Below, piece after piece: positions 12,601 through 25,899 of a stretch of 64,000 bases of DNA. The number at the start of each line of letters is the position of its first letter. The stretch's first letter is position 1. The notes below the pieces were generated by a model. The model was given only the letters and a program-made list of their open reading frames with translations. It made no database searches and was not told the origin of the DNA. Position numbers and translations under genes: made by a program. Source of the stretch: Climacteris rufus (Eukaryota > Chordata > Aves > Passeriformes > Climacteridae); the NCBI GenBank assembly GCA_013398175.1, contig VZRZ01004238.1, positions 62,001-126,000 on the forward strand, given 5' to 3'.

Positions 12601-15600
12601 GACACACTGACAACAATAAAACTAATACGTATTACTGCAATGATCTTTTCTGTATCTATCTATTATCCATAAGACATAAGAAAAAACAGTACTGTTCAGA
12701 ATCACACATAGTACAAATTATTTATGATTCAAAATCCTGGCTGTTTTTCCATGATGAAGACTCACAAAAAGCATTTTAAACATAAATAATTCTATCAGGT
12801 TTTGGTTTTGTTTGGCTTTTTATTGTTTTTTTCTTTCCATCTTGGGTTAACATTTAAGAATGATAAACTTTCAAAAGAAATTATTCAACATTTTTATTTG
12901 CTGGAAAATGAAGCTTTCCTTGACATATGCTGTAAAAAAAAATGAGGTTTTCTATATATCAGTCCTAATACATAGAACAATTCTCCTTTTGAACCCCAAA
13001 ACAGCATTCTCCTTTGCAGACTAAAGTGGTGTCTCGTGCATTGTGAACAAATTCTAACATTAATATAAAAATATGAGATTAAGAGAGAGGTTAAAATAGT
13101 AGATATGGGGAAATTGTGATTTATGACCAAATGGTTTTACAAATGTTAACATTTTTTGTGGTGGTTTTGCAATAAATTACTACCTTTAAAAAATATGTAT
13201 TTTTAAAATACAGTTTCATGAAAAGTATCCTGGGGACAGATGAACATTTATGAATAAGATGATTCTTTCATGAATTTTGTAGAATCATATTGACATTATT
13301 TAAGAAATCCTTAGATATTAAATAGTCTGGCAATTGCAAATGTTTACAAATCCAGAAGTGAGGATATAGTGGAGCATATTTATGTCATAAGTTACAATGT
13401 CATTTCAGAGTGCAGATTTTACTAATTCAGCAATTCAGCAGTATCCTTGTTGATGTGTTACTGTCTGGCCATAAATACAATATACTTACTACTTTAGTCA
13501 GATGGACTATTCTAGTTTAAAGTAACTCTTTGCAAGAAATATTTTAAGAGAGTGAATTATATTCATAAGCTTTTTCCTTTTTAAAAGACTGGTATCTTAA
13601 TCTCATTTTTCTGTTGAATTTCACAAACATGGAGACTCGCTACTGTCCTGGATATACACAATGACAAATGTCATCAGTTCATATTTGTGGTTATTCTTGC
13701 AACAGCACATGTAGTGAAGGGCACTGGTTCTCCACTGACTTAAATGACTTCTGCACACTTTGTTCCTCACTCTATTGCACTGCTGATACATTACCTCCGT
13801 CTACTAATTTGAGTGTAGGATCTGGGGGAAAAAAAAGATATTTTCTTCTTCCTAAATGAGATAGTTAGGACCCCAAATTAATTTTCCCTCACTTATATGA
13901 CTTTTTCCTTGGGAAAGCAAACTTCCCTTAAAGAACCTGTTAATATCTTCATTTCCAATCACAACATTCTGATTTTTTTTCCTTATATGTTATCCCTTGT
14001 GTTTGGGCTACTCTTTCAAGTGTGAAACACATGTCTCAAACTACAGATGTGATCTGGTATGCTGGTTTTAGAAATTACCACCATCAAAGAGTGGAATGTG
14101 TTAGTCAGGTACCTAACAGATCAGAATGGTAGGTTAAAAACAAACGGTATAATTACAAACTTGAAATATATATTAAACTATTGTAAATATTTAATAAAAC
14201 AACTACCAACATTGGGACACTATGCAAATTACTAGCACTTAGAACACTAATTCATATCTTTTGTTGAAACACTTTTATCATGCCTGCTCTGTGCAGTTAC
14301 AGAATCCAACAGAAAGCACGCTTGCATATGGGTAAGCCTTCAAAAATATGTGAGTAAATGTGCACAATCAAAGTGAATTCCCAGGGAATTTGTGTTTGGC
14401 ATACATCTGTGGCATTTTTGATATGGTGGTCTTTGAAGAGTCTTTTTAAAAACTTCCTTCAAAGTATCATGTATTTAAACTATGTGGCTCAATATACCTA
14501 CTTAATTTGCTTTCACTGAAGACACGTTATTTTTCACTGAATATCTTTTGGTGGCTATTTGGATTCAAAGCTCTTCTTTGAAAGGTAGGATTTTCATCTG
14601 AACAAAATAGTATTTGATAATTACTACTGAATATACTTGAAAACAATCATAAAATGGAAAACTAATGATCTACTGAATATAATTTCCTAACACTAATTAT
14701 ATATTATCATAACTGATATCTGGTCATAATTTTTGGAACTGTAATCAGAAAAATTTCAGTTTGGAAAACCAATTAGATTATTAATATGAATAGTATTCTA
14801 CTATTATACTTATTATTTGTGGTCTTGAAACAAAAATTACATTGAAAGTACATATTTTTCATTCAGTTATCTTTGCTATGCTTGCAGGATGTCATGTAAC
14901 ATTGAAAAACTGGCAGATAAAAACAAAAAAAAATCATTAATGCAACAGGAATAGTAGCTTCACGTGATATTTTCTGAATGTCCTTTTTTATAAATGTAAT
15001 TCTATAGATAATAAAATAATCATGGCCCTAGGATCAATAAAAAATTACTAGTATAAGCAGTATGTATAGTCACCACCACTAACACTTATGAATGCATCAG
15101 CACTAAGTAACAGCCATTTTTCATTCCCATTCTAGCATGCATAATACAAACCTACACCAGTACAGAATCATGAGTCTAAAAATATCTTCACGCTTAAGCA
15201 AATACAGCATACAACAGACAGAGGAGCAAGGCACTAGCTCATACGTTTTTTGCTTAGTGGAACATTCTCATTGATAAAATGTCACTAAATTTAAAGTAAT
15301 CTTCATTATAATGAAGCAGAAAAATTAGTCCTGACAGAAAAACCAACGCATTCACATATATTCACAGAACAGACAAAAAGATTCTGCTCTTAAAATAGCA
15401 GTGTGGCAAGTCTGTGAATACCCAGAAAGGCAGAGATCATAAAAGTATAATACTATGGTTACAACACAGACACATGAATTCAGAAACTTGTCTGAAAACA
15501 GCAGGAGAATAGTAAAAATTCTTAGCATGTACTTAAAGGTTTTTTTAATTCAAAAAAGTAATCATGATATTCTACTTCAAAGAGAATCCATCAATATACT

Positions 15601-18600
15601 TAAAAAAAAAAGATAGTATTGAATTACAGAATTATATTTTAGCAATAGCATTGAGTGATAGTATGGAAATGGAACAGCTGATCCTAAGTCAGAACTACAA
15701 CGTATTAGCAATTCATATGAGGAGTAGAGTGTTGTGTATCTTACCATAGCAATGACTGCTGCTCCAGCTCCAGCAAGTGCCACGATGAACAAGTGGAATG
15801 TCATGTTTAGCTGCAAAGGGGGACAAAGAAAGAGACTTTCATGGTTGTACACCAAACAGAACAAAAATTCAGAATAACATAGAAAAAATAATTACCTTCC
15901 TGGTGCCACCCTTCTACAAAAGTAATGAATAGGAATATTTTTCCAGGAGATTGACATCACTACATGTCATTGTGCTTGTGCTTGTTTTGTTACAATGCTC
16001 ACATTGAGGAAAAAGCGTAACTCTACTTAAAAATATAGCATTTAAAGAATAAAATATTAAGAAAACTAATTATTTAAAAATAAACACTCCAGCATATTTT
16101 GGGATTTTTATTTGGTTTTTTAATATTACAATACTACAATACTAATTTACAAGAATTATGTTTGTGGTGGCTTCTCTAGTGGCAGAGACAGAGTGAGAAA
16201 CCCCATTTTCCCTTCATTAACTGTAGCTTTCATTGTCATATATTGATCCACTTTCTCTCAAATTTGCCAATCTAATTTGTTCATAGGGATATAATATAAA
16301 CCAGGTTATTTACATAATCCAAATTAGCCACCTTTCTCACCTCACCCCAAACCAAATTATTACATTTGTTTTTAATTTCAGTGACCTGGTTAATGCAGCA
16401 GCCACAGAAAGACAACTGCACCACAGGAGTTGGATTTTCTAAGATGGTTTTGGTATAAGGGTGGATTGTGCACCTCCACTCTAAAATTTATTCAACCTAG
16501 TAAGACCCAGTGAAACATTTAGCAAATGGTGATCTGTCTGGTTTCAGGATTTCAGAGGGATCAACATTTTAGCCTCTCTTTGTTTTAGGGAGATGCAATT
16601 TTGTTTGTCCTGTCTTCATCCTTTATCATTTAAAACCAAAACCAAAACCCTCAGTTGCACTGAAACAGGTGGCATTTGCCCAAGGGAAAAACTACAAAGA
16701 AAAATATACTAAGAGCTACTATCCTAAGACACAACAAGGTTTGGCCAAATCCATTTGAAATCTTTACTCTCCTGTCACAACAGTAAACATAAGTTCTTCA
16801 AGCAGTGATTCATTATTTAGACCTATTCATTGTGCAATAGGTGCATTAGCTTTCAAAAACATCTAAGTAACAATGGTCAAGATACTGGAATTATTAAAAA
16901 TAGCCAACCAACCGAACCACAAGTATATTTAGAAAACAAATGGATGGAGAAATTGCACTGATTAAATTTTGTACTTGGTAAAATTCTAGGAAAATGACAT
17001 GCTTAACTGTATTTTTCACCGTGATTTTATTCATTACCATAGCCAGAATTAGATCATTAAGAGCGGGAAAACACACATCAGCTACTTCCCACTATAACAT
17101 ATATTATGAACTTGCCAAAAATAATACGACATTTATTCACCTCATTAGAGTCACACATCTTGATGAAACTTTCTGATGAGGTGCAAACCTTCTTTTCCTC
17201 TCCAATAGTTACAATACCTGGAGAAGAATAAATATGCACATTTAGTATTCCTAGTCCATATCAACTTACTTTATATGAGAGAAGCTAAGAATGTATTTTA
17301 AGAACAATGTCTGGTTTTTGTTGACAAGCAAACTGGAGTAACTCCTGTGAAACTCTCCTGGTCTGGAGCAACTCTCCTGTGAAAACAAGCTGAGAGAATT
17401 AGGACTGTACAGCCTGGAGAAGAGATGGCTCTGGGGAGACCTTATAGCAGCCTTACAGTAACTAAAAGGGGCCATCAAGAAAGCTGGAGAGGGACTTTAT
17501 ACAAGGGCATGTGGCAGTAGAACAAGGGACAATGGCTTAGACTAAAAGAGGGTGTTTGAATTAGATGTAAGGAAGAAATTCCTTACTGTGAGGGTCTTGA
17601 GGCACTGGAACATATTTCCCTGAGAAATGGTGCATGTCCCACCTCTGGAAGTGTTAAAGACCAGGTTGGATGGGGTCCTGAGCAACCTGATCTAGAGGAA
17701 GGTCTCCCTGCCCCATGGCAAGGGGTTGGAACTGGTCTTTAACATGCCATCCAACTAAAACCTCTCTAGGGTTCCATTCCATTTCATCCAGCACAAAACT
17801 AACATATTTGTTTAGTAAAAGCCCTAGTAAGAAACATGCAGGTAATAATTTTTCAGCCATTTTGGAAAATATTTTCACTCCCCATTTTCATCAGCACAAC
17901 AATCAAAAAACAAGAAACTATTTGCAACCACTACATAAACTTAAAATGTTCACAAAAATTCTCTACCATCATGTGAAGAAATTTGCTGCATATTGTTTTT
18001 AGACATTTTGATCTGGTAGAAAGCTTCTTTCACAAGTTATTAAAAAGCATTACTCTAAGTCATACTTTAGTCTTTCTCTTTTCAGAAAGAATAACTAGAA
18101 TCTGCTACCTTGCTTCCTTTAGCTAATATCTGGATACTAAAACAAAGACCAGCTTCTGGAAAACTGCAATTATTTCAGTTATCATGAAAAATTATTATTT
18201 CCAAATATCAATCAGTGATTTTTGCACTGAATCTACAGGAAACAGGTACATTCACAGAATACACACTTTATATGTTAGTGTTCTATGCACATTCTAAATA
18301 GAATTAACAAAAAAACAGTCACGCATGTGAACAAAATAGAAGGTCATAGAAAGAAAAATTAATACTCTTGATCAGTTCTATACAGATAATTGCTTTCTCA
18401 ACTCACCTGCCATGCTGTGTAGGATAAAAACCAAAAAATAACTAAAAAACAACTCTTTTTCTTTGTCATGAAAGCAAAAATGTCAAACATTTTATCTCAG
18501 GTTAATTGAAATGTTTACTATGAATGAAACTGTTTCATTTCAAAGAAATTAATATCTCCAAATAACAATTAAAAATACGCTGTCATTTTATATTAGGCCA

Positions 18601-21600
18601 AGGAAACAAAAGAAAGACAAAAAACTGTCTGATGAGAGTATGATTACCCAAAGCTCTGTGGGCTGAGAAACCACTGAGACCACATCTAGAATCAAATCAG
18701 TCTTGTCGAAGGACAGAATTGAATTACTATCACAAACACAAGAATTCTCAGACATTTTAAGATTAGAAATCCCTTTTCATCCAAATTTTGCATCCCCTCG
18801 AAACACACATAGGGGTATATCCCCACACTATTCTAACCTGTACCATTCAGACTTTAGCCCCACTCCCTCTCTCTCTCTCTCTCTCTCCACCCATTTCTTA
18901 GAGAGTTACTGTCAGTATTGTTGGTCCTCATCAAAATTTTTGAAAACAATGAATCCTTTCCTGTCCCAATTCACCTCTGCAGAGACAGCTGATACCCTAG
19001 GATCTCACATGAAGAAAGGTTCTCCTAGGTTCTCCAGGTCAGTGTTCTACCACAAGATTAGAGTAATTCTCCAGATAAAAGCCTAATTAAGCATTTTACA
19101 CAAGTTCCAGCAATTTCAAAAGAAGAGACTAAACAGAAGCCCCATGCCCAATTTTCGTTACTCTGGGAAGGTGGACAAGGGTGACTCAATTTTTGTCAGG
19201 TTTGGAAATGCAGTTCATCTCTTATACGCTGCCTTAACTAGTGGGTAAGGCAGACAGAAAGAGACACAACATTTGTTTCAGAAACACTGAATAGTTCATT
19301 TAAGATCCATGGTAGCCAAACAGTGTAATTCTTTCTTTTGTGAAATCTTGCTTCTCATGTAGTGTCCTTTATTCACATACCATACTGGCGAAGATCCAAG
19401 CAGAGATTAGCTCCATCCACTACAGTGGCATTTCGGCAAATGGTCCACAGATTGAAGTACATGTAAACAGGCAGAGAAGTGAAAGCTGTAACACCAAGCC
19501 AGGCCAACATAAAGATGTATGTCAGCATAATAAACTGCAGTAAAAGAGGGAAAAACAAAACCAGTGGTAAGTCAGAACTTAACTGATACACCATTGCAAA
19601 TAAACCACAGAGAAGTAACAAATGCATCCATGACTGGCTTTGTCAGTTTCTATCCTTATGTAATTTATGTTTTTGGCCTGATTATCCATTAATAATCAGA
19701 TCAAAATTATGCCAGAGCACTAACATGATGTTTCTGAAGAATAAGAAGTTACGCTTCCAGAAGTGCAAGCTTATTCCACGTTCCTCTCACTCTAGTGCCT
19801 ACAATTTAGGCAAAGCATCACACCTGAAGTACAGACAGCTGCATGCTTTGTGAAGCGAATCTGTCCCTCGCTCTCATCACCACAACTCCATAGTTAAGAC
19901 AAGAGGCCATATGGTTGTATCTTCCACTATCAATCATAATGCAAAAAATTAAAATTAAATACGGTAGGCTTTGCTTGCAACTGCTTTTAAAACGGGGCTT
20001 TTAATAAAAATGAGCTTTTATCCATGACTGCCACAAAATCTCACTGACATCCATTTTGCATTGAAGCAATGAGGCAATATTTTTACCATTCTGTTATTGC
20101 ATTCGGACATATTTAGGGTCTACATACAAGGGCATTTATCATTCAGAAAAAAAGTAAGGTGCTTATTTCTATTAATAAAAGAAATGCATTAAATTATATG
20201 CTTTGCATCATACGTTCTCCAAAGGCTACATGTTTTCTTTCTTCAGCCATAAACCTCATGAATACAGCACTGTGCTGGCAGGAGGCATTGAACTCTCCTT
20301 GCCTTCAGGGCCACAAGTTATGTTGGCCCACTCATGTCTTGTAAATACAGAAACGCGCTACCTTGCTGCTCCTTGGCTAGCCTGAGACCACTGGGAAACA
20401 CAACAACAAACCATCTTATCATTTGATGCTTTGGAAAGGATATGAAGAGGCTACATGGAAGAAGTGGAAGTCAGTCTCTAAATGTTGAAGTCAAATAGCT
20501 CTAGCATTTGGTGGCTTCAGAAATGCTGATGAATTACTGGGAAAAAAAAATTCTTCACACTAAATTTTTTTAGCTGCTTACCTCAGAAAAACATTGGCTC
20601 TGAGAATAAAAAATAAGAACTATTATTGGAAGGTGAACAAGCTAGTCCACAACCTGCTTAAAATTAAATTTTAAAGAATAAATAAAGGGGAAATGAAGGT
20701 CATTTTCTTGTTGGTGGGGTTTTTTTTGTTTTTTGTTGTTATTGTTGTTGTTGTTGGTTTTGTTTGTTCATTTGTTGTTTTTTGGTTTTTTGTTGTTATT
20801 GTTTTTTATTAGGGTTTTTTTTTTAATGTAAGATCTCTCACACCAAGTAATACAGGGGAAATCCTAATATAAATACAGATTTTAGTTATGGAAATCAAAT
20901 AAGGTCAGATTCTAAAATGTTGTAAATGGTAGTAAAAATTGTAGCAGGGTGGCTTATCCACACTGTTCTGACCAGGAAAAGCAATCCAAAACCACAAAAG
21001 GTCTGAATTTTAAATGAGGTACTTTTATTGCTTTGAAGTTATAGGATGGATATTCTCAAGCAATTTTAAAGAGACCTTAATTTGATTTACCTTAACTCAC
21101 TTTCAAATATTATTAAATAAAAGTAATTTTAATTCTAAGGAAGTATATTTACATAAGGATTTAATGTAGTTTAATTAATCCAGTTTAAAATTTATTTCGG
21201 ATTAATTTTCCTGATTGTCCCTAGGTAAGTGAGACTTGCAGAAGTAGTTTGAAAACTTGTTTAATCCTTTTGATATCATCTTTCTATGCTTTTCTTTAGT
21301 TAGTACTCCAAGCTTCAGTACTCATGCTTTATCACCATGCTTATCAGTTTGAGGGTTACGAACTATTTTAACTTTTCTCTCAACATCTAACTAGTTTAAA
21401 AGGAAAATTGATGTGTCTAATTTATGCATAAAGACTTTAAAATGCATTAATGCAGATAATAGCTGTCTTCCTTTCCAAATTTTCCCAAAAATCCACTTAC
21501 TAGAAACCCAACTGATAAAATAGAGAAGGTGATAGCAAAGTCCATAATAAATATGGACCCTTGAATATTACAGTAGAAATTTCCATGTGTCAGTTGCTTT

Positions 21601-24600
21601 ATATACTAGAAATCTTATTCCATCTATTGCAGAGAAAATAGTCAACACAAGTAAATACTTTTCTGTACATGCTCTTTTTTTTTGTTATTTTTCTTTTATT
21701 GGTTTCTTTTTTCCTCTCCAGATTACAGTGTTAAAGTTAATTAAACAACATCTGGCTCAGCCCCAGGCACACATTTACAAATAATTACTTGGAAAATTAC
21801 TTAGAAATGTAGATTCAGGGTTATGAATTCCCAACTAAAGTTCTATGTCTGATCTTAATTAATTATTCAGATAAAGAGTTGCACTCATTTTTTTTGTCTG
21901 AGGAAGGTTGAAGAAATATGGAAGTAGACTGTCTTGGTATAGATTTTAAATTTTCAGTTGACTATATTCTAGAAGTTTTTTAAAAGTAAAACCAGCCTCC
22001 TAGACTATATTCTGTATTTGTCAAAACCAAGTAAGTCTGAAGTCTTATTTGTGAGCCTTCTTCTAGAATTTGTAAAAGAAATAATATTTAATAATTTTAG
22101 TACATGTCTCAGGGTAGCACATTAGTAATAACCTAATGGAGTGCTAAATCTTTTATATTAGATACATTAATGAAATTTGATAACTGTTTTTATGACTAGG
22201 CTCCATGCAGATTTTTGTGGTTATCACCAAATGGAGAAAAAATTATCGGCCTTACTACAAATATTACAAAGTCTATTCAATATCTTTTTAGGTTCTGATC
22301 TACAGTAAGGTTTAAAAAGCCTGTTTAAAAAGCTCTACTGAGATAATACAAGGCATTGGTATAGCAAAGATTGGGAAAGCAGAGCTTATTAGCCTCTAAA
22401 AAATCTGCCAGGGTATAAAGTAATAGTAGTAGAAATCTGTCAGATGATAGTTGCTGTGAGTCACAAGAATTGCCTTCCCAGAGAGGCAGTGTATGTGCTT
22501 GTGTATGGAACAGATTCTCTTCAAAAACATGAATCTGATTAGTTAAGTATCTCAGAAAAAGTCCCTCAAATTCTGATATCATTTAAAACATGTATTTTAG
22601 AAAAGGAAGAATTTCAGGATTCCTCTTTCAGTCACTTTCAGCTGAAAAGCCAGTGGCCAATGATAGGCTTAATTTCATGGCATAACACCAAGAGCACCAA
22701 GAAGACGGAGGAAAAAATATGAAAGCTTCCTTTGTTTTATGTAAGAATAACTAAAATACAAACCTTCAAGTTAAACCATGTGGTAGTTGTGAGTTACACC
22801 TGGAAGCTGCTATCACTGCTATCAGTGAAGCAAACCACAGAAATATGACCTGGGCAGTAATATACATCCTGCTGTAAGGTCATTAAAACCCCGTTTAACC
22901 TTGCACAACAAGTTCTTAATTTCTAGCAATAAAAGGTGGTAGCTTATAAATTATTTTTATAACTGAATGAAATTGTGATTTTTTTAAAATTATTTTTTTA
23001 AACAGGAAAAATAAAGTCTTTTTTTAGATAATTTTCTCTGCTATTACAACCTTCCCTATTTGCTCTAGAGAACTTACAAGGAATGCATAAGGAGCCTGTT
23101 CACCCCAGGAATTAAATTCAGAACTCAATCTCCTGAGATTCAAAGGGATCCTTCTCCTTTCAAGCAGTATTCTGCTATGTGACAAGCTGAAGATTTTAGA
23201 AATAGCAGTACAGCATCTTAAAGAGGTATCACAGGTTTTTGTTTAGCATGCTATCTATTGTGCTTGTAGTGAAAACTACTTTCTCTGATCATTTCAATTT
23301 TCACTCTGAGAATCCTAACACATAAACCCAAAACAAACTGAAAGTGATAGTGAAATTCATCTGCCAAATCATGAAGTTAATATTTCATTAATTTAAACTC
23401 AATTCACATTGGCAAAGAATAACTAAAATTAATTTCAACAAACAAATCTTTAACCTTTTTAGTGGTCATTTTCTTGTACCATCACTCTAGCTGGTAAAAC
23501 CCTCTTGCTGGATTTTCTAAGCTTTTCAGTGCCAGTAATGTCTTTTCTGAGTTATAAAGTATCAAAATAGGTGAATCATCAACCTTCTGGAATTATTTTT
23601 TTTATAAAAACAGACCAATGTCAGGAAGCAGATATTTCAGAGAATATTCAGAAATGGTATGTATGGACCACAACAACTTCCATGATGGTCATAGCTAGCT
23701 GAAATCCTTTTTCCACTAAATAGATCACCCAAATCTTAGCTATTTTAATAAGATCAAGATTTCAGTAACTGTTTTTTGTTTTTTTTTCCCCTCCTTCTTT
23801 CTAATTTATGGGTACTTGTCCCATGAAAAGCACATTCATTAAATTTCAAACACTGTTCTTGTTTTAGTTTTGTTATAAATATTTCAGCACCCCTGAAGAA
23901 ATATTGTATGATGGCTTCAGTGACCCTGGGGACATAGACAGTGAAATCATATCTAGAAGGCACAGTTTCTACAGACAGATGGAATGAAATGGAAACAAAT
24001 TAAATTTCATTCATTTCATTGCATGAGAACACTGCTGCTTACAACAAGAAAAATAATACAGAAATATAGCAGTAAATTAAGTGCCCAAATAAAACTTAAC
24101 TCCAGAAAACTCATGTTGCCATGTAATTTTATCTTTGTTCCAAACCAGTCAGTCCTTTTGCACTTTCTCTCAATCTCATCATATATTTATTTTATATGAG
24201 CTCCCTGATGTGAGCTCTAAACCCAGAGAGTTGCAAAATGATGTACATCTTGCTGTGTTTACATCCCATTTTGATTTATTATCCTATGGCACACATACAC
24301 AAAAAAATTTTTTTTTCAGCTAGATAAACTAAGAGGTTCCTTCCAAACCTCTTCACAGACTCAGAAATTCTCTTTGACAGTTTTTGCCAGAGATCAAAAC
24401 AGTATCTACAGAGATTGTGTACATCCATCAGGCCCAAAGCCTATTATGCTTCATTGTGAAACCCTGTGGGTGCTGGACTTCACCCAGAATAAGCCCAGGG
24501 TTAGCCTGTCTGTCTCTTCTGGGAATACTGGGAAGCAGCTGGCCTGTACAGTACAGTGGGTGCATTTTAAGAACAGGAAATGACAGAACAAGGCCCTGTG

Positions 24601-25866
24601 CAGCATTCATTGGCCACTCAGAAGCATGAATGGAAAGATCTTGTCAATTTCTTCCTAAACTGTCCTGTCTCTCAAATATCCCATTCACTTTCAATTGTCC
24701 ATATACTTACTTTCAATACTAATAAAAATTTATTTAGTTTTAGCTCTTTTCCCAGCCTTGAATTAATAAGCGACCTTTGGCTTTCAGGCCTTCTGCTTCA
24801 TCTTGTTTATTTTAGCTAGAAAAAATTCCTCTGAGTTATAGCTACTGTCTCCTTACCCTGTGCATGTTCCACATAAATGCGTTTACATACTGATTTTAAA
24901 TTATGAATTGAAGTTGCCACATATTTTCTCAAATGCTGAAATTTGTCTTGATGAAGTTGTTTACTGGTCAAGTACTGACAAACAGCATAGTTCTTCGTTC
25001 AGTTTACGAGAAGTCAGTTTTAAAGTACTACATGTGTTCCCACTTCAAGCCTATTGTTTATTTGCATTCAATTTTCTATAATGCAGGGTTCTGACTGGTA
25101 CCTTTTATCAACTTTCCAGACTCAATAATGTCCTTTTATCAATAAGATTTTATGACAGAGTAGTTAACTATTAGATATTTGGTTCCTGTTCACCATGTGT
25201 ATTATTACCCCACAGGTGTTCAGTTCTTCTTTCAAGAGGTTCAGAGTTTGTCCAGAAGATTTTTGCAAATTTTTTATTTTTAAAGAAGAACCTCTACATA
25301 AATACTTCAACTTCTTCCCAATGTTTTTTTCTTTTTACAACAGCATCTTAAATGTGTAATTCCCCATACGCAAAATATGAAAGAGAGCAAGTAGAAAACT
25401 TGCTGAGTTTTTCTGGAAAATATTTTAACAATGAAGCTGAAACAGCCTTTGCTTCTTAATTTAAAATGTTGTCTAGAGCCAACCATGCTATTATTTATTT
25501 AAATGTAAATAAATCAGAAACTGAAAAAAAAATAGAGATGTCTTTAGATATTAATATGTTCAAGAAGGACTTTTAAGTAGCTCACAAGGAAATGGCCTCT
25601 GACATTCTCGTTTCTGTGCTAACTAGCATCTCCAAATTCATGCCTCATTCATGAAGAGAAATAAAAGATGAATCAAAACTATTTCAATGTGTCTCATTTT
25701 ACATACAACGTAAAAGAGACTGTTGTTCTGATATTACCACTAAATGCACTGTAAACCACAGAAATACACACTTACAAAGTCTTTTCTGCTTGGTCTATAT
25801 TATTCCTTTCATTGCTAACAATCACTTGTTGGACATTTATTATCACCTCTACAAAACATGTTCATT

Positions 25867-25899
<33 letters not shown>

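Larger units (their letters stand above)
17218..19380 (-). other. GPM6A intron 4
   Basis: This 2.2 kb intron has GTATGT and CTCCAG ends. It contains the CR1 LINE fragment at about 17333-17783 and a CT microsatellite at 18867-18887. The rest is AT-rich with no other signal. Confidence 0.9.

Noticed and set aside
18703..19086. 127-codon plus-strand frame with a Ser/Leu repeat
   Set aside because: The repeat is the translated CT microsatellite and the frame is otherwise unremarkable intron sequence.
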